Source: Paenibacillus tundrae (lineage in GTDB: Bacteria > Bacillota > Bacilli > Paenibacillales > Paenibacillaceae). Taken from it: a DNA stretch of 64,000 nt. The notes under the pieces were generated by a model that did no database searches, was not told the DNA's origin, and saw only the letters and a program-made list of their open reading frames with translations. Positions 8,593 to 16,528 of this stretch are shown here, one piece after another (position 1 is the stretch's first letter; every line of letters begins with the position of its first letter). The position numbers and the translations under genes are program-made. Location of the stretch: positions 4,092,001 to 4,156,000 of the forward strand of contig NZ_CP145605.1 in assembly GCF_036884255.1 (NCBI RefSeq). The letters are read 5' to 3'.

Positions 8593-9081
8593 CTATTTCT
8601 TCTTCTTTCGTTGCTCCTTTGTTTCTTCGCCTGTAAATGGATCGATGTACTCCGCCATGGTTATTTGTTCTGCGACGATGTCTTCCTGCAATTGATTTTG
8701 GATATATTCCTGTATCACTTTCTTGTTCCTTCCGACCGTATCTACATAAAATCCTTTACACCAGAACTTCCGATTTCCATATCGATACTTTAGACTAGCA
8801 TGTCTGTCAAAGATCATTAGGCTGCTCTTTCCCTTTAAATATCCTATAAATGCTGACACACTAAGTTTTGGTGGGATACTCACCAACATGTGAATATGGT
8901 CTTTACACGCTTCCGCTTCAATAATCTCTACATTTTTTCGCTCACATAATTGTCTCAATATCTTTCCGATGTCTTGTTTCAATTTTCCGTAAATCACTTG
9001 TCTTCTGTACTTTGGAGCAAACACGATATGATACTTACAATTCCATTTTGTATGTGCTAAACTGTTCACATCAGATGACAT
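8593..9081 (-). CDS. tnpA: IS200-type Y1 transposase
   Basis: 162-residue HUH single-strand transposase. It has the N-terminal TKWNCKYHIVFAPKYRR, the HUH motif CKDHIHMLVSIPPK (about residues 60-73), and the catalytic tyrosine helix in KKVIQEYIQNQLQED near residue 130. A lysine-rich tail closes the protein. The start chosen is the ATG at 9081, preceded by AGGAGG with suitable spacing; upstream codons belong to the structured leader. The protein appears intact, so the element may still be mobile. Confidence 0.93.
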   Translation of the reverse strand: MSSDVNSLAHTKWNCKYHIVFAPKYRRQVIYGKLKQDIGKILRQLCERKNVEIIEAEACKDHIHMLVSIPPKLSVSAFIGYLKGKSSLMIFDRHASLKYRYGNRKFWCKGFYVDTVGRNKKVIQEYIQNQLQEDIVAEQITMAEYIDPFTGEETKEQRKKKK

Positions 9082-9101
9082 CTGTATTCCTCCTATTGTC
9101 G

Positions 9102-9129
9102 ATAAATTCGGTTGGCGAACCAAATTTAT
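9102..9129 (-). promoter_or_regulatory. tnpA leader stem-loop
   Basis: On the tnpA strand, a 12-bp stem (one G-U pair) with loop CGCC lies just upstream of the tnpA ribosome binding site. IS200 leaders are known to carry such stems, which block read-through and limit transposase translation. An 11-base portion (9109-9119) is the reverse complement of TTCGCCAACCG at 8549-8559 near the other end of the element. Confidence 0.65.
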
Positions 9130-9178
9130 TGTAACATTAGGAGGAATTTTTTTTGATACATCGCTGAAAGCTCCCCTG

Positions 9179-9201
9179 AACCATACGCATAGCGTATGGT
9201 T
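9179..9201. repeat. IS200 end hairpin (5' side of tnpA)
   Basis: Perfect 10-bp stem AACCATACGC/GCGTATGGTT with loop ATA, the counterpart of the hairpin at 8471-8493. GCTGAAAG lies 8 bases away on the inner side, as at the other end. Confidence 0.8.
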
Positions 9202-9221
9202 TTCTTTTCACAACAATAAAA

Positions 9222-9252
9222 AGACAGGCACAGAATAACATCTGGCCTGTCT
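9222..9252 (-). terminator. Terminator after dnaD
   Basis: Stem AGACAGGC (9222-9229) with GCCTGTCT (9245-9252), extended inward by CAGA/TCTG. On the minus strand it is followed by TTTTATTG. It lies about 35 bases beyond the dnaD stop and just outside the IS200 element. Confidence 0.8.
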
Positions 9253-9286
9253 GATTGTCTGAATAGAGATACTTCTATATGTTGAA

Positions 9287-10006
9287 TTAACGACCACCAC
9301 TGCGAAAACGTTGCGTATACGCTTTGGCGTCTTGAACCGTCTTCACTCGATTACGACTCCATTCAAGCAAGATTCGATCAATGTATCGGAAATGTACTTT
9401 GCCTGCAAACACAGCCTCTTTCAGCGCCATCAGAATTAATTCTTCTTGATACCGATCCTGATCGAGCCAACCGGAGATCGTTTCACATTCCATAGGTGAA
9501 AGTGGACGTCCGAATTCTTTTTCAAAGATGGAAAACATATTACGCTCTTCCTCTTCTATTTGAACACTGTTCGAATTCGAACGCGCGTTATTGTCCAGCT
9601 GTTGTTTCTGTAGAGCAGCAACATCCTCAGCCACACAAGTCGCTAATCGTGCAAACAGCCCATGCAGGTCATAACGTTCGTACTGAATATCTCGTTCCTC
9701 ATCTCGATGTTCATCAATGGCAACATATCCATCCTTCATCAAGCGTTGCAGCATTCTTGCAATGCCTTCTGGGGCTAGTCCCATACGACCACCGAGCTCT
9801 TCCAAGGTAGGAAACTCATTGAATTCTGCCTGTTGAAAGCCCAGAAGTTGAACGAGCAAGAGCACCTCTGCATCGGATAGACCTAACTGATGATAATAGC
9901 GCAGTAATGCATAAGGAAGCTGCGCTGTTCCCGATGTCATCCCATAAGCCGCTCCATTGATCCATGCTTTGGAGCCGGTATCTTCCATAGACTCACGGTT
10001 AAGCAT
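9287..10006 (-). CDS. dnaD: DnaD-like replication initiation protein
   Basis: Primosomal protein that acts with DnaB/DnaI to load the replicative helicase in low-GC Gram-positives. 239 residues. An N-terminal winged-helix domain (about 30-125, with FPTLEELGGRMGLAPEGIARML) is followed by a charged linker and the C-terminal DnaD/DnaB2 domain (about 150-230, FEKEFGRPLSPMECETISGW and FRYIDRILLEWSRNRVKT). The tail contains the YTQRF-type motif seen in DnaD. Its ATG overlaps the asnS stop (TAATG), the same asnS-dnaD order as in Bacillus subtilis. No strong ribosome binding site precedes either the first ATG or the one at 9988, so coupling is likely. Confidence 0.92.
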   Translation of the reverse strand: MLNRESMEDTGSKAWINGAAYGMTSGTAQLPYALLRYYHQLGLSDAEVLLLVQLLGFQQAEFNEFPTLEELGGRMGLAPEGIARMLQRLMKDGYVAIDEHRDEERDIQYERYDLHGLFARLATCVAEDVAALQKQQLDNNARSNSNSVQIEEEERNMFSIFEKEFGRPLSPMECETISGWLDQDRYQEELILMALKEAVFAGKVHFRYIDRILLEWSRNRVKTVQDAKAYTQRFRSGGR

Positions 10007-11307
10007 TAAGGATACAAACGATAGAGCATACGAGGGAATGCAATCGTTTCACGTACATGATCCAATCCACAGATCCAAGCTACCGTCCGCTCCAATCCCA
10101 GACCGAAACCAGAATGAGGTACCGATCCGTATTTACGCAAATCCAAGTACCATTGATATGCTTCATCCGAAAGCTGGTGCTCATCAAAGCGTTGTTTCAT
10201 CAGTTCTGGATCATCAATCCGTTGCGAACCTCCGATGATCTCTCCATAACCTTCTGGTGCAATCATATCTGCACAAAGGACAACTTCAGGTCGATTCGGG
10301 TCAGGCTTCATGTAGAATGCTTTGATACCTGCTGGGTAGTGTGTGATGAAGACCGGTGTATCATACTTCTCAGCAATCGCTGTTTCGTGTGGTGCACCGA
10401 AGTCCTCTCCCCAAGGAATATCGAAGCCTTGTCCATTCAGGAACTCAATCGCCTCATCATATGTGATGCGTGGGAATGGTGCGACAATGCCTTCAAGCTT
10501 GCTAACATCACGTCCAATTGATTCGAGCTCTGCACGGCAGTTCTTCACCACGGATTGTACAACATGAGCAATGAACTTCTCTTGTACTCGTAAGCTCTCT
10601 TCATGATCTACAAACGCCATTTCCGGCTCAATCATCCAAAATTCAATCAAGTGACGACGCGTTTTGGATTTTTCTGCGCGGAACGTAGGCCCAAAGGAAT
10701 ACACCTTACCAAGTGCCATCGCTGCTGCTTCCATGTACAACTGTCCACTTTGAGTCAGATATGCATCTTCGTCAAAATACTTAATGTGGAACAAATTCGT
10801 AGTACCCTCTGCAGAGGATGGTGTCAGAATTGGTGGATCAACCTGTGTGAATCCGTTACCATCAAAAAACTGCTGAACAGCGCGGATGATCTCTGCACGA
10901 ATCACCATAACTGCACGTTGTTTAGTCGAACGCAACCACAGATGACGATGATCCATCAAGAAGTCAACACCGTGCTCTTTAGGCGTAATTGGATAGTTCT
11001 CCGTGAGATGAATAATTTCGACATCGGTAACTGTCATTTCGTAGCCGGAGTTACTGCGCGGCTCTTCACGAATAATACCTGTAACATATAGCGAGCTCTC
11101 TTGGGTAAGACTCTTTGCTGCATTCCAGATCTCTTCGCTTACTTCACTTTTTACGACAACCCCTTGAATATATCCGGTTCCATCACGCAGTTGCAAAAAT
11201 TGAATTTTGCCGCTGGAACGTTTGTTGTTAATCCAGGCGCCGATCTTTACGGTCTCGCCTACATGTTCATTCACGTTACGAATTACACACTCCGTGCTCA
11301 TGCCCAT
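10006..11307 (-). CDS. asnS: Asparaginyl-tRNA synthetase
   Basis: Class IIb aminoacyl-tRNA synthetase charging tRNA-Asn. 433 residues. The N-terminal OB-fold anticodon domain ([21 protein letters not shown]) is followed by motif 2, [21 protein letters not shown], and motif 3, [21 protein letters not shown]. Two in-frame ATGs, at 11307 and 11301, lie 4 and 10 bases after GGGAG; either could be used. It is upstream of and overlapping dnaD. The 95-base gap to ackA contains a hairpin but no clear promoter, so expression may partly depend on read-through. Confidence 0.96.
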   Translation of the reverse strand: MGMSTECVIRNVNEHVGETVKIGAWINNKRSSGKIQFLQLRDGTGYIQGVVVKSEVSEEIWNAAKSLTQESSLYVTGIIREEPRSNSGYEMTVTDVEIIHLTENYPITPKEHGVDFLMDHRHLWLRSTKQRAVMVIRAEIIRAVQQFFDGNGFTQVDPPILTPSSAEGTTNLFHIKYFDEDAYLTQSGQLYMEAAAMALGKVYSFGPTFRAEKSKTRRHLIEFWMIEPEMAFVDHEESLRVQEKFIAHVVQSVVKNCRAELESIGRDVSKLEGIVAPFPRITYDEAIEFLNGQGFDIPWGEDFGAPHETAIAEKYDTPVFITHYPAGIKAFYMKPDPNRPEVVLCADMIAPEGYGEIIGGSQRIDDPELMKQRFDEHQLSDEAYQWYLDLRKYGSVPHSGFGLGLERTVAWICGLDHVRETIAFPRMLYRLYP

Positions 11308-11330
11308 ATCTCTCCCTTAGTGCTGAATTT

Positions 11331-11367
11331 GAAAATGCAGCGGGCAGGCTTATGCCTGTCCCCTGCA
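11331..11367 (-). terminator. Hairpin terminator after ackA
   Basis: A 14-bp stem with two mismatches (11336-11349 with 11354-11367), loop TTAT, followed by TTTTC on the minus strand. The short T tract suggests a moderate terminator between ackA and asnS. Confidence 0.6.
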
Positions 11368-11402
11368 CTTCCTTGTCATGCTATATTCACTTTACAATTA
11401 GA

Positions 11403-12608
11403 TTACTGAGAATTCAATACGATTCGGTGTGTATCTCTTGCAATCACCAATTCTTCGTTCGTTGGCACAACAAGAACATCCACTTTGGAATTGCTAGTTG
11501 TGATGCGGCGTGGTTCGCCGGAACGGATAGCATTCAAAGCTTCGTCTAGTTCAACACCTAGGTATGTCAGTTGCTCACATACTTTTTGGCGCAGAACAAC
11601 GGAGTTCTCACCTACACCTGCTGTAAAGACGATTACGTCTACACCGTTCATTGCTGCTGCATATGAACCAATGTATTTACGCAGACGATATTCGTACATC
11701 TCGAAAGCCAGTGTGGAGTTAGCATCGCCATTCTCCATACCTTCTGTAATCTCCCGCATGTCACTGCTAATCCCAGAGATCGCCAGCAATCCACTGTGTT
11801 TGTTCAGCATGGAGTTTACTTCACTTACGCTCAGTTCTTCCTTGTTCATTACATAAGGTACGATCGCTGGATCAAGGTCACCACTACGTGTTCCCATCAT
11901 CAATCCTTCGAGCGGCGTCATACCCATGGACGTATCTACAGAAAGACCACCTTTAACTGCTGTTACACTACCACCGTTACCTACGTGACAAGTGATAATT
12001 TTCAGGTCTTCTAACGGACGATCCAGATATTCTGCTGCTGCTTTACTTACATAGTCATGGGAAGTACCGTGCGCTCCGTAGCGACGAACTTTATATTTTT
12101 TGTAAAGTACACGCGGAATTGCATACAGATAAGCTTTCTCAGGCATGGTTTGATGGAATGCTGTATCAAAGACCATAACTTGAGGAACGCCTGGCATATT
12201 CAATTCAGCCGCACGAATACCCATCATCGCTGCAGGGTTATGAAGCGGCGCGAGGTCGAACAGACGGCGAATCTCAGCTTTCGCTGCATCATCAACCAAT
12301 GCGGATTCTTTAAATGCTTCACCACCGTGAACAACACGATGTCCAACAGCTTGAATTTCATCTACAGAACCCAACACTCCGTTTTCTTTGTCTGTCAGCA
12401 TATCGATAACTTTACGAATCGCAGTCGTATGCTCCAGAATTTCGCTAACTTCTGTCACGTCTTCGCGACCAGTTGGTTTGTGCGTGAGAATGGAGGAGTC
12501 CATCCCGATCCGCTCTACAAGACCTTTTGCGAGTACGGACTCGTCTGTCATATTATACAATTGATATTTAAGCGAGGAGCTCCCCGCGTTGATTACTAAT
12601 ACTTTCAC
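11403..12608 (-). CDS. ackA: Acetate kinase
   Basis: Interconverts acetyl phosphate and ADP with acetate and ATP. 401 residues, the standard length. The nucleotide-binding start VINAGSSSLKYQLYNM, the signature RYGAHGTSHDYVS and the catalytic-site sequences HVGNGGSVTAVKGG and FTAGVGENS are present. The start is GTG and overlaps the stop of the upstream dehydrogenase gene by four bases (GTGA). The pairing of ackA with a 3-hydroxyacyl-CoA dehydrogenase suggests a shared overflow or fermentation-type transcription unit. Confidence 0.97.
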   Translation of the reverse strand: MKVLVINAGSSSLKYQLYNMTDESVLAKGLVERIGMDSSILTHKPTGREDVTEVSEILEHTTAIRKVIDMLTDKENGVLGSVDEIQAVGHRVVHGGEAFKESALVDDAAKAEIRRLFDLAPLHNPAAMMGIRAAELNMPGVPQVMVFDTAFHQTMPEKAYLYAIPRVLYKKYKVRRYGAHGTSHDYVSKAAAEYLDRPLEDLKIITCHVGNGGSVTAVKGGLSVDTSMGMTPLEGLMMGTRSGDLDPAIVPYVMNKEELSVSEVNSMLNKHSGLLAISGISSDMREITEGMENGDANSTLAFEMYEYRLRKYIGSYAAAMNGVDVIVFTAGVGENSVVLRQKVCEQLTYLGVELDEALNAIRSGEPRRITTSNSKVDVLVVPTNEELVIARDTHRIVLNSQ

Positions 12609-13477
12609 AGTCTGTCACCATCCTTGTCGTACTTGAAGAATCCTTCGCCCGCTTTGACACCCAGGTGTCCTGCACGTACCATTTTCTTCAGGACAGTCGA
12701 AGGACGATATTTCAATTCCCCGAATTCACGGAACATTCTTTCGAGTGCTGCTTCAACGGAATCAAGTCCGAAACGGTCAGCCATCTCAAGTGGGCCATGC
12801 TGGAAGTTGTATCCAATACGCATTGCGTCATCAATGTCCTCAGCAGAAGCAACACCTTCTTGCAATACATGAAGTGCTTCATTGATCAGAAGGCAGATCA
12901 AACGGGATGTAACGAATCCTGGGGATTCATAAATCATAACGCCTTTTTTATCTACTACTTCTTCAACAAAACGTCTAGTCTCATCAAATGTGGAATCCGA
13001 CGTCTTCAAGCCACGAATAATTTCAACAAGATCAACCCGGGATACCGGGTGAATAAAGTGCATACCAATAACACGCTCTGGGTACTTGGTCGAGCTTGCA
13101 AGCTCGGTCAAACTCAGCGTGGATGTATTACTTGCAAGAATAACATTACTTGGGCAAACTTGATCCAGTTGGCTAAACACTGCTTTTTTAGCTTCCAGAT
13201 CTTCCGAAATCGTCTCAATGACCATATCGCAAGAACCCAGCTCTGCCAAATGAGCAACTTTGTTGATTCGGGAGAGGATCAGTTTCTTCTCTGCCTTCGT
13301 AATTGCCCATTTCTCTAGTTGTTTATCCAAGTTGGTCTCGATCATATTATAGGCATAATCAAGCTTCTCCGTTGTATGCTCCACCAGAAGCACATCAAGT
13401 CCTTTGGCTGCGAGCATTTGGGAAATACCTTGCCCCATCGTACCGCCGCCGACAACTCCTATTTTTTTAAAAAACAT
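12605..13477 (-). CDS. 3-hydroxybutyryl-CoA dehydrogenase
   Basis: NAD-dependent oxidoreductase of the HBDH/FadB C-terminal type, interconverting acetoacetyl-CoA and 3-hydroxybutyryl-CoA. 290 residues. The N-terminal Rossmann motif GVVGGGTMGQGISQML, the active-site region IGMHFIHPVSRVDLVEII and the C-terminal domain (SPGFVTSRLICLLINEA) match the Hbd/MmgB family. The rest of a beta-oxidation set (thiolase, crotonase, acyl-CoA dehydrogenase) is not in the window, so the physiological direction is unclear. The ATG follows AAAGGATGG at a slightly long spacing. Confidence 0.9.
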   Translation of the reverse strand: MFFKKIGVVGGGTMGQGISQMLAAKGLDVLLVEHTTEKLDYAYNMIETNLDKQLEKWAITKAEKKLILSRINKVAHLAELGSCDMVIETISEDLEAKKAVFSQLDQVCPSNVILASNTSTLSLTELASSTKYPERVIGMHFIHPVSRVDLVEIIRGLKTSDSTFDETRRFVEEVVDKKGVMIYESPGFVTSRLICLLINEALHVLQEGVASAEDIDDAMRIGYNFQHGPLEMADRFGLDSVEAALERMFREFGELKYRPSTVLKKMVRAGHLGVKAGEGFFKYDKDGDRL

Positions 13478-13512
13478 GGTTCTGTTCCATCCTTTCGGTT
13501 CTCTATTTCTCT

Positions 13513-13540
13513 ATTGTACCCTGTTCGCCGAAAATTACAA
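13513..13540 (-). promoter_or_regulatory. Predicted sigma-A promoter for hbd-ackA
   Basis: On the minus strand TTGTAA (13535-13540) and TACAAT (13513-13518) are separated by 16 bases, about 35 bases before the dehydrogenase ATG. Confidence 0.55.
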
Positions 13541-13585
13541 ATTTCGACCCAACATATAATAATATCTTAGCACGACTGAAATGTA

Positions 13586-13620
13586 AAAAAAAATAACCGA
13601 CATAAATAAATTATGCCGGT
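13586..13620 (-). terminator. Terminator after the FtsH-like gene
   Basis: A 10-bp stem ACCGGCATAA/TTATGTCGGT (13611-13620 with 13596-13605, one G-U pair) incorporates the last codons of the protease gene. It is followed on the minus strand by TTATTTTTTTTT. Confidence 0.85.
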
Positions 13621-15113
13621 AAAAGGGCGCTGTCACGAAATTGACAACGAAATTGCTCTCCAGACAACACTTCTTCTCTCATCAAGGTATCCAGAGAGTT
13701 GTCGAATATTGTCCGTTGCTCTTCAAGCAATCGTTTCGTTTGATTCATAAGCTCCTGCAAAATGACTTTATTCTCACGCATCAACTCTTCGGTAGTAACC
13801 ATGTCCATATTCACAATACCGAGCGATGTCAGACCAGAAGCCATCATCGTCTGTACAACATTTGTCGCCTGTTCAAAGTCATTACGTGACCCCGTACTAC
13901 GACCACCGTAATACATTTCCTCTGCAGCCGCACCACCAAGGGCAATCATAATCTGCTCTTCTAAGAAACGTTTGGTATATAAATACTGTTCTTGTTGTGG
14001 ATTGTGACGAACATAACCAAGAGCCTGTCCACGGGGACTGAGCGCTACCTGACTAACACTACCAGGACGAACTAACTCCGCCATAATGGCATGTCCCAAT
14101 TCGTGAATAGCTACCCGTTTCTTTTCTTCAACAGTGGACTCACGATCGGTCTTCTCGCCCATCATAACTTTGTCAATTGCCATCGACAGATGACGCTGTT
14201 CGATACTGGACAATCCATCTCTCATCGCATAAATCGCAGCTTCATTCATCACACTTTCAAGTTGTGCTCCAGAGAACCCATAAGACTCTTCAGCCGTCTT
14301 CTCAAGGCTTACATCCGTCATTATAGGCTTATTAACTGCATGCAGTTCCAAGATGTGCTTTCTACCCTTCTTATCAGGCATGTCCACCTGAATATGACGG
14401 TCAAAACGTCCCGGACGAGTCAATGCACTGTCTAACATTTCTTTACGGTTAGTTGCAGCAATCACTAAGATTCGAGGTGTTTCGGATGAATAGATTCCAT
14501 CCATTTCAGTCAGAAGCTGGTTCAACGTTTGGTCGTATTCACGTTGTTGTCCACCTTCACGCTTACCACCAATGACATCAATCTCGTCGATAAAAATAAT
14601 GGCATTTTCTTTATTTTCTTTCGTTGCACGTGTTCTTGCATCACGGAACAAATCACGAATTCTACCCGCACCGACGCCGACATACATTTCAACAAATTCA
14701 CTACCTGATGCAGCGACAAACACGGAATCTGTATAGTGAGCGGCAGCTTTGGCCATTAAGGTTTTACCTGTTCCCGGAGGCCCTGTGAGCAATATACCTT
14801 TCAGCGGGCGAATCCCGAATTTTTGAATTTCTTCATGCCGGATAAGGAAATCGAGCGCTTCTCGTAGTTCTTGCTTGGCACTATCCTGACCACCAATTTC
14901 TTCAAATGTCAGCTTGGATGGCCCTTTTTTCTTCCGTTTGCGCTCCTGACTTGCTCCAACGGTAATACCACCACGCATCTGCATCATGAACAGCAATCCA
15001 CCGACCAACAATACAGCAAACAAAATTGGGATGATATTTACACCCACAAAAGCAAGAAAGATAATTAGCACTGGAACAAATCCAATTACAACTTCTTTAG
15101 TCCACTTAGGCAT
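13611..15113 (-). CDS. FtsH-like membrane AAA+ zinc protease lacking an extracytoplasmic domain
   Basis: 500 residues, much shorter than housekeeping FtsH (about 640). Two closely spaced membrane helices (about residues 8-27 and 29-45) are joined by almost no loop, so the extracytoplasmic domain of classical FtsH is absent. The AAA+ module has Walker A GPPGTGKT, pore-loop region FVEMYVGVGAGRIRDLF, Walker B IIFIDEID and arginine finger LTRPGRFDRHI. The protease module keeps the zinc motif HELGH and the downstream acidic ligand region STGSRNDFEQAT, so it should be catalytically active. The ATG follows AGGAGTG and overlaps the upstream gene by eight bases. I take it to be an FtsH paralogue rather than the main FtsH. 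Confidence 0.85.
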   Translation of the reverse strand: MPKWTKEVVIGFVPVLIIFLAFVGVNIIPILFAVLLVGGLLFMMQMRGGITVGASQERKRKKKGPSKLTFEEIGGQDSAKQELREALDFLIRHEEIQKFGIRPLKGILLTGPPGTGKTLMAKAAAHYTDSVFVAASGSEFVEMYVGVGAGRIRDLFRDARTRATKENKENAIIFIDEIDVIGGKREGGQQREYDQTLNQLLTEMDGIYSSETPRILVIAATNRKEMLDSALTRPGRFDRHIQVDMPDKKGRKHILELHAVNKPIMTDVSLEKTAEESYGFSGAQLESVMNEAAIYAMRDGLSSIEQRHLSMAIDKVMMGEKTDRESTVEEKKRVAIHELGHAIMAELVRPGSVSQVALSPRGQALGYVRHNPQQEQYLYTKRFLEEQIMIALGGAAAEEMYYGGRSTGSRNDFEQATNVVQTMMASGLTSLGIVNMDMVTTEELMRENKVILQELMNQTKRLLEEQRTIFDNSLDTLMREEVLSGEQFRCQFRDSALLPA

Positions 15114-15633
15114 TTGGCCACACTCCTATCTGTCCTGGCACACGTGGTAGAATAATAAACTTGCTTGCGTCTCCATCTCGCAGACTGACGTATACGTTGT
15201 TATCATCCATAGCGGTATTTACTTTAATTCCATTGGTAGCCATCTTAGACAGCGTTGGTGTGATCTCGGTATATTGTTTGTTTTCCATCGCTTGAGCTAC
15301 GGTGAACATCGCATCACCCCACCAATTTTCTAATGCCTCGTTGGAGTGATCAATAACGTCAAGTTTAAGGCTACGATTGCCAATAAGAGTCTGTCCTTCT
15401 TTGTGAATATATTGAACTAGTCTCCCCAAATCGACATCTGGTTCAAGATCAAGTTTCATTTGCACGCTATTGCGGTTAATAGTTAAATGAACATCATTGA
15501 CTCCATCATACTGGGTAATCATTTTTTCGATCGGATTCTGCATGGCCACTTGGCGATACACAAACCAACCTCCAAACAACAGGACGGCAGAAATGACGAC
15601 AGTTAAAGCAATCGGTAATACTTTTAGCTTCAA
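15106..15633 (-). CDS. Membrane-anchored extracytoplasmic protein, partner of the FtsH-like protease
   Basis: 175 residues, not recognised. One N-terminal membrane helix (about residues 5-26, VLPIALTVVISAVLLFGGWF) is followed by about 145 residues predicted outside the membrane, without cysteines. That part contains a GVNDVHLTINRNSVQMKLDL segment that looks like beta strands. The start is TTG, nine bases after GGAGG. Its last eight bases overlap the FtsH-like gene, so the two products are probably made together. One guess is that it supplies the extracytoplasmic sensing domain that its neighbour lacks. Confidence 0.75.
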   Translation of the reverse strand: MKLKVLPIALTVVISAVLLFGGWFVYRQVAMQNPIEKMITQYDGVNDVHLTINRNSVQMKLDLEPDVDLGRLVQYIHKEGQTLIGNRSLKLDVIDHSNEALENWWGDAMFTVAQAMENKQYTEITPTLSKMATNGIKVNTAMDDNNVYVSLRDGDASKFIILPRVPGQIGVWPNA

Positions 15634-15766
15634 ATGAGTTTCCCTCCCAAATTTGGCCTATACTAAGCCTGTAGGCGTCAATAAATTTGCAATCCAAGTC
15701 CTGTTCGTAATTAAACAGGATTTATTTGTCTTGTTTATTCATCATGTAATGTTGAATACATATCTG

Positions 15767-15775
15767 AGTATATCA
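15767..15775 (-). promoter_or_regulatory. Possible extended -10 promoter for the FtsH-like pair
   Basis: TGATATACT on the minus strand fits an extended -10 (TGn-TATACT); no good -35. The 15634-15964 gap otherwise holds a weak hairpin (TCCTGTT/AACAGGA near 15700) and the terminator below. Confidence 0.4.
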
Positions 15776-15850
15776 CATCGTATATACAATTTCGAAGGCT
15801 AAAATATGAATAAATTATTAATTTTAACTATTCAAATCCAATAGAATGAC

Positions 15851-15901
15851 AAAAACACCAAAGAACCGTGCAGTCTGCTATCATCTGCCGGTACTTTGGT
15901 G
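15851..15901 (-). terminator. Terminator after the YpmB-like gene
   Basis: Stem CACCAAAG (15856-15863 on +) with CTTTGGTG (15894-15901), extended by an inner ACCG/CGGT pairing. TTTTTG follows on the minus strand. Confidence 0.7.
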
Positions 15902-15964
15902 CTTTATGGTACTATACGAGTTAGACTTCATTACAAGGAAGTAATGTTGGCAACTGTACAGTAG

Positions 15965-16492
15965 CTAGCTATTTGGTAATGTGTAGACTAAATCTACCTG
16001 TTCCCCATTGCTAAATCGATAGAAACGATAATAATTGTGGGTATCGTCATTATAATACACTTGCCATACGTAGATTCCGTTCACGACACCAGGCATAATA
16101 CGCTTTATTTCTCCACCCGGTACCTCTGAGCTAAATCGATTGCGAATCTGGGTTTCAGACATGCCATTCTGAACCAGTTCACTGTGCACTACATCAGAGC
16201 CTGTTACCGGCTTGTTTGTATTGTCGAACTTCACCCATACGAGAACATCCTGCTTGTCCTTATTTTTACCTAGAAAGGTCCAATAGATGTTGTCTGCGCC
16301 ATCTTTACCACCCCAGACATATTTACGGATATCTTGAGTGAACGTAATGTCTTGCTGCTGTGCAGCTTCAATAGCCATAGCTTCTTCATTGCGCTGATCC
16401 TGAGTGACATAGACATAATAACGTTGAAGTCCAAACAGGAGCAGAACTAGAACCAGCAACGATATCCAGATCCACTTCTTTTTTCTCTTCAA
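15965..16492 (-). CDS. YpmB/TseB-like membrane-anchored protein (DUF5590)
   Basis: 175 residues. A very basic N-terminus (KRKKK) and a single membrane helix (WIWISLLVLVLLLFGLQ) precede about 145 extracytoplasmic residues. The segment VNGIYVWQVYYNDDTHNYYRFYRFSNGE near the C-terminus resembles the DUF5590 domain of Bacillus subtilis YpmB (TseB), a cell-wall elongation factor that partners a penicillin-binding protein. That gene also lies near dinG and asnS in B. subtilis. The start is TTG, eight bases after GGAAG. The assignment rests on remembered family features and gene context. Confidence 0.75.
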   Translation of the reverse strand: MKRKKKWIWISLLVLVLLLFGLQRYYVYVTQDQRNEEAMAIEAAQQQDITFTQDIRKYVWGGKDGADNIYWTFLGKNKDKQDVLVWVKFDNTNKPVTGSDVVHSELVQNGMSETQIRNRFSSEVPGGEIKRIMPGVVNGIYVWQVYYNDDTHNYYRFYRFSNGEQVDLVYTLPNS

Positions 16493-16528
16493 AAGCCGAA
16501 CTTCCTTTCCTCTAAAACGCTACATGAA

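Larger units (their letters stand above)
8465..9205 (-). mobile_element. IS200-type insertion sequence (IS200/IS605 family)
   Basis: A single transposase gene flanked by two subterminal hairpins of identical size and loop: AACCACCCGT-ATA-ACGGGTGGTT at 8471-8493 and AACCATACGC-ATA-GCGTATGGTT at 9179-9201. Each has GCTGAAAG at a short distance on its inner side (8503-8510 and 9163-9170). This is the organisation of IS200 elements, which transpose as single strands and have no terminal inverted repeats or target duplications. No tnpB or guide-RNA region is present. Exact cleavage tetranucleotides were not resolved, so the ends are approximate. It lies in the gap between the ECF module and dnaD. 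Confidence 0.85.

Noticed and set aside
10057..11091. Several + strand ORFs over 100 codons opposite asnS
   Set aside because: They are antisense frames within a clearly conserved synthetase gene, with cysteine- and histidine-rich, non-protein-like sequences.
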